This document shows positions 61,731 through 64,000 of a stretch of 64,000 nt of DNA, one piece after another. Position 1 is the stretch's first letter. Every line of letters begins with the position of its first letter. The notes beneath the pieces are model-generated. The model saw nothing but the letters and a program-made list of their open reading frames with translations, did not search any database and was not told the origin of the DNA. The stretch comes from an uncultured Eubacterium sp. (lineage in GTDB: Bacteria > Bacillota > Clostridia > Lachnospirales > Lachnospiraceae): positions 75,834 to 139,833 of the forward strand of contig URYE01000001.1 of the NCBI GenBank assembly GCA_900551945.1, written 5' to 3'. Position numbers and translations under genes: made by a program.

Positions 61731-62591
61731 ATGAGAAACGGTGTTAAACAGTATATAGAGCTTATAGTTGGAGTATGTCTTATGTCTATTGCATACAAGA
61801 GTATATATGAGCAGGCAGGAATGGTAACAGGTGGTTTTTCTGGTATTGGTGTTATTGTAAAGGAATTAACAAGTGGTTTGTTTGAAGATGGAATACCTTT
61901 ATGGGTCACTAATATTATGCTTAATATTCCACTTTTTACAGTAGCTTATATATTAATAGGAAAAAATTTTGTAAAAAGAACACTTCTAGGGGCAGTTCTT
62001 TTAACGGTATTTTTAGCAATTATTCCAGATATTAAATATATAGAAGAAACAGATTATCTTATAACTGCTGTATTCGGTGGAGTATTGTGTGGTGTTGGAA
62101 TAGGCCTTGTATTGTTATCAGGTTCAGCAACAGGCGGAACAGATATGCTTGCAGTTATAATCCACAAATATATTAAAAGATATTCCGTAGTTGAAATTAT
62201 GCAGTTTATTGATGGGGCTATTGTATTAGCTGGTGTTGCAGTCTTTGGACTTCGTGTAAGCCTTTATGCTGTGATTGCTATTTATATAACAACTATTGTG
62301 TCAGATAATGTAATTGAAGGACCTAAGCAAGCCAGAGCTGCATTTGTAATAACTGATAACTATGAAATTATAGCAGATTGTATAAAAGTGAAGATGGATA
62401 GGGGGGTTACACTGTTTGAGGGCAAAGGAATGTATTCTTATCAAACTAAAAAAATGTTGATGTGTGTTGTTTCAAAAAAAGAAATAAGTCAACTTAAGCA
62501 AATTTGTTCGGAAAATGATGACAAGAGTTTTATTTTAATTAGTGATGTTCGTGAAGTAATGGGTGAGGGTTTTGTACAAAATATACAGTAA
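61731..62591 (+). CDS. YitT-family membrane protein (DUF161/DUF2179)
   Basis: A 286-residue protein with five to six helices (about 10-26, 54-74, 79-97, 105-128, 150-185). A cytoplasmic DUF2179 domain follows (AFVITDNYEIIADCIKVKMD, GVTLFEGKGMYS and MCVVSKKEISQLKQI). The repeated TGG motifs in QAGMVTGGFSGIGVIV and SGSATGGTDMLAVIIHKYI are family hallmarks. The function is unknown. AAAGGAGG precedes the ATG. Confidence 0.93.
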   Translation: MRNGVKQYIELIVGVCLMSIAYKSIYEQAGMVTGGFSGIGVIVKELTSGLFEDGIPLWVTNIMLNIPLFTVAYILIGKNFVKRTLLGAVLLTVFLAIIPDIKYIEETDYLITAVFGGVLCGVGIGLVLLSGSATGGTDMLAVIIHKYIKRYSVVEIMQFIDGAIVLAGVAVFGLRVSLYAVIAIYITTIVSDNVIEGPKQARAAFVITDNYEIIADCIKVKMDRGVTLFEGKGMYSYQTKKMLMCVVSKKEISQLKQICSENDDKSFILISDVREVMGEGFVQNIQ

Positions 62592-62730
62592 AATTCAGCA
62601 TATAGTAAATTTAACGAAAATCTACGGAATAATTTGGTTATTTAACATATGGTAATTAATCAAGATTTATTGTATAGTAGGTACAGTTGAAGCGTATTGC
62701 GCTACTTATATATTAGGAGGATTTTTAGAA

Positions 62731-63840
62731 ATGGCAAGTTTATCACTTAAAAATGTTTGTAAAGTATATCCTAACGGCTTCGTAGCTGTAAAGGATTTTA
62801 ATCTTGAAATTGCTGATAAGGAATTCATCATTTTCGTAGGACCATCTGGTTGTGGTAAGTCTACAACTCTTCGTATGATTGCTGGTCTTGAAGAAATAAG
62901 CTCAGGTGAATTATGGATTGGCGATAGATTAGTTAATGATGTAGAGCCTAAGGACAGAGATATCGCTATGGTATTCCAGAACTACGCTCTTTATCCACAT
63001 ATGACAGTATATGATAATATGGCATTTGGTCTTAAGTTAAGAAAAGTGCCAAAGGAAGATATTGATAAGGCAGTACAGGAAGCTGCTAAGATACTTGATA
63101 TCGCTCACTTACTTGACCGTAAGCCAAAGGCTCTTTCAGGTGGTCAGAGACAGAGAGTTGCTATGGGACGTGCTATCGTTCGTAGTCCTAAGGTATTCCT
63201 TATGGATGAGCCTCTTTCAAACCTTGATGCTAAGTTAAGAGTTCAGATGCGTGTTGAGATTTCTAAGTTACATAAGAGATTACAGACAACAATCATTTAC
63301 GTTACACATGACCAGACAGAAGCTATGACACTTGGTACAAGAATCGTAGTTCTTAAAGATGGTATCGTTCAGCAGGTAGATACTCCAAGTAATCTTTATA
63401 ACACACCTAACAACATTTTCGTTGCTGGTTTCATTGGTTCACCACAGATGAATCTTGTAGATGCTAAGGTTGTTTCAAGTGGTTCACAGGTAACTCTTGA
63501 ATTAAGCAATACAGTAAAGGTTACTCTTCCAAAGGAAAAGAGCGAAAAGCTTCATAGCTATGCTGGCAAGACAGTAGTAGTTGGTATTCGTCCAGAAGAT
63601 ATCAAGGCTGATGAAGAATTTATCGCAGCTCATCCAGAATCAACATTTGAAGCTGTTGTTAAGGTATATGAATTACTTGGTGCTGAAGTAAACCTTCATT
63701 ATGATATTAATGACCAGACATGTACAGCTAAGGTTAGTCCTCGTACAACAGTTCGTCCTGGTGATACAGTTAAGTTTGCTATGGATATTGCAAGACTTCA
63801 TGTGTTTGACAAGGAAACAGAACAGGTAATTACTCACTAA
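62731..63840 (+). CDS. Sugar ABC transporter ATPase, UgpC/MsmK type
   Basis: A 369-residue ATPase. Walker A GPSGCGKSTT, signature ALSGGQRQRVAMGRAIVR and Walker B VFLMDEPLSNLDAKLR are intact. The C-terminal TOBE-type regulatory domain (VVVGIRPEDIKADEEF, then RPGDTVKFAMDIARLHVFD) marks the carbohydrate-importer group CUT1. In Firmicutes one such ATPase often serves many sugar importers, which fits its isolation from permease genes. Codon usage is visibly richer in optimal C-ending codons than its neighbours, pointing to high expression. AGGAGG lies upstream of the ATG. Confidence 0.94.
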   Translation: MASLSLKNVCKVYPNGFVAVKDFNLEIADKEFIIFVGPSGCGKSTTLRMIAGLEEISSGELWIGDRLVNDVEPKDRDIAMVFQNYALYPHMTVYDNMAFGLKLRKVPKEDIDKAVQEAAKILDIAHLLDRKPKALSGGQRQRVAMGRAIVRSPKVFLMDEPLSNLDAKLRVQMRVEISKLHKRLQTTIIYVTHDQTEAMTLGTRIVVLKDGIVQQVDTPSNLYNTPNNIFVAGFIGSPQMNLVDAKVVSSGSQVTLELSNTVKVTLPKEKSEKLHSYAGKTVVVGIRPEDIKADEEFIAAHPESTFEAVVKVYELLGAEVNLHYDINDQTCTAKVSPRTTVRPGDTVKFAMDIARLHVFDKETEQVITH

Positions 63841-63870
63841 TTTTGTTAATTAATAATTAAAAATAATAAA

Positions 63871-63916
63871 AAAAAGAGGAAATGTGTATAAATTACATAT
63901 TTCCCCTTTTTTTTTT
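63871..63916 (+). terminator. Terminator after the sugar ABC ATPase
   Basis: AAAAGAGGAAATGTGTA pairs with TTACATATTTCCCCTTTT, with a few mismatches, followed by ten T residues. Confidence 0.85.
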
Positions 63917-64000
63917 GTCGATTTTGCATTACAATAGTAAAAGAATTAAGTTTTTAATACTATCAATTAAGTTATATTATATATAAGCTTTATAAGATAT

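Noticed and set aside
62640..62700. Promoter of the sugar ABC ATPase gene
   Set aside because: TATAGT is present, but no convincing -35 box lies at the right distance, so no feature was called although expression is expected to be high.

Overview
The window is strongly AT-rich, densely coded bacterial chromosome. Gene content and style point to an anaerobic low-GC Firmicute, most likely a Lachnospiraceae-type clostridium. Supporting signs are a DUF3794/SPOCS-LysM protein, a CmpB-type permease, a YjfB-like small protein, type III glutamine synthetase, class B sortase, Rpn-type nuclease remnants, AGGAGG-type ribosome sites and TTG/GTG starts. There is no rRNA and only one tRNA, tRNA-Gln(CTG). 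No prophage, plasmid, CRISPR array or integrative element was seen. I cannot name the species from sequence alone.

Layout. 0-5.5 kb: a broken GNAT acetyltransferase, an iron alcohol dehydrogenase, a chemotaxis receptor and dihydroorotase (pyrC). 5.7-17.1 kb: a cell-envelope glycan block with two SGNH-fold proteins, a GT2 glycosyltransferase, an MBOAT O-acyltransferase, phosphoglucosamine mutase (glmM) and two large polytopic proteins. Together these could make and acylate a surface polymer. 17.2-22.3 kb: a PrcB-like lipoprotein, a SPOCS-LysM protein, then a degraded stretch with an ISAs1-type insertion sequence, a beheaded surface-protein domain and a collapsed Rpn-family gene. 22.3-25.5 kb: nadABC for de novo NAD synthesis, on the minus strand. 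26-32 kb: a small HTH regulator overlapping recQ, a LytS/YesM-type kinase, a YesN-type response regulator and a CmpB-like permease, all tightly spaced.

32-49 kb: a NYN-LOTUS protein, Nudix hydrolase, luxS, an acidic-repeat membrane protein, glnN, sortase B, fructose bisphosphate aldolase, a zinc-ribbon/TPM-domain pair, a cyclophilin, a MATE exporter, a GNAT enzyme, and a YtrA-type regulator whose transporter operon survives only as a permease tail. 49-64 kb: an unusual PII protein, a DUF2156 protein, a YkgJ-type Cys-cluster protein, a complete peptide/nickel-type ABC importer with fused ATPases, tRNA-Gln, cvfB-like, ridA, a CPBP protease, a YjfB-like small gene, a YitT protein and a UgpC/MsmK-type sugar ATPase.

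The most striking unexplained feature is a family of long, nearly palindromic intergenic elements, about 110-230 bp. There are five well-conserved copies, two diverged copies and one half copy, all in the same orientation. Their outer stems and apical loops differ from copy to copy yet stay self-complementary. This suggests selection for, or origin as, a folded RNA or DNA hairpin. One half element is fused to the broken acetyltransferase at the start of the window.
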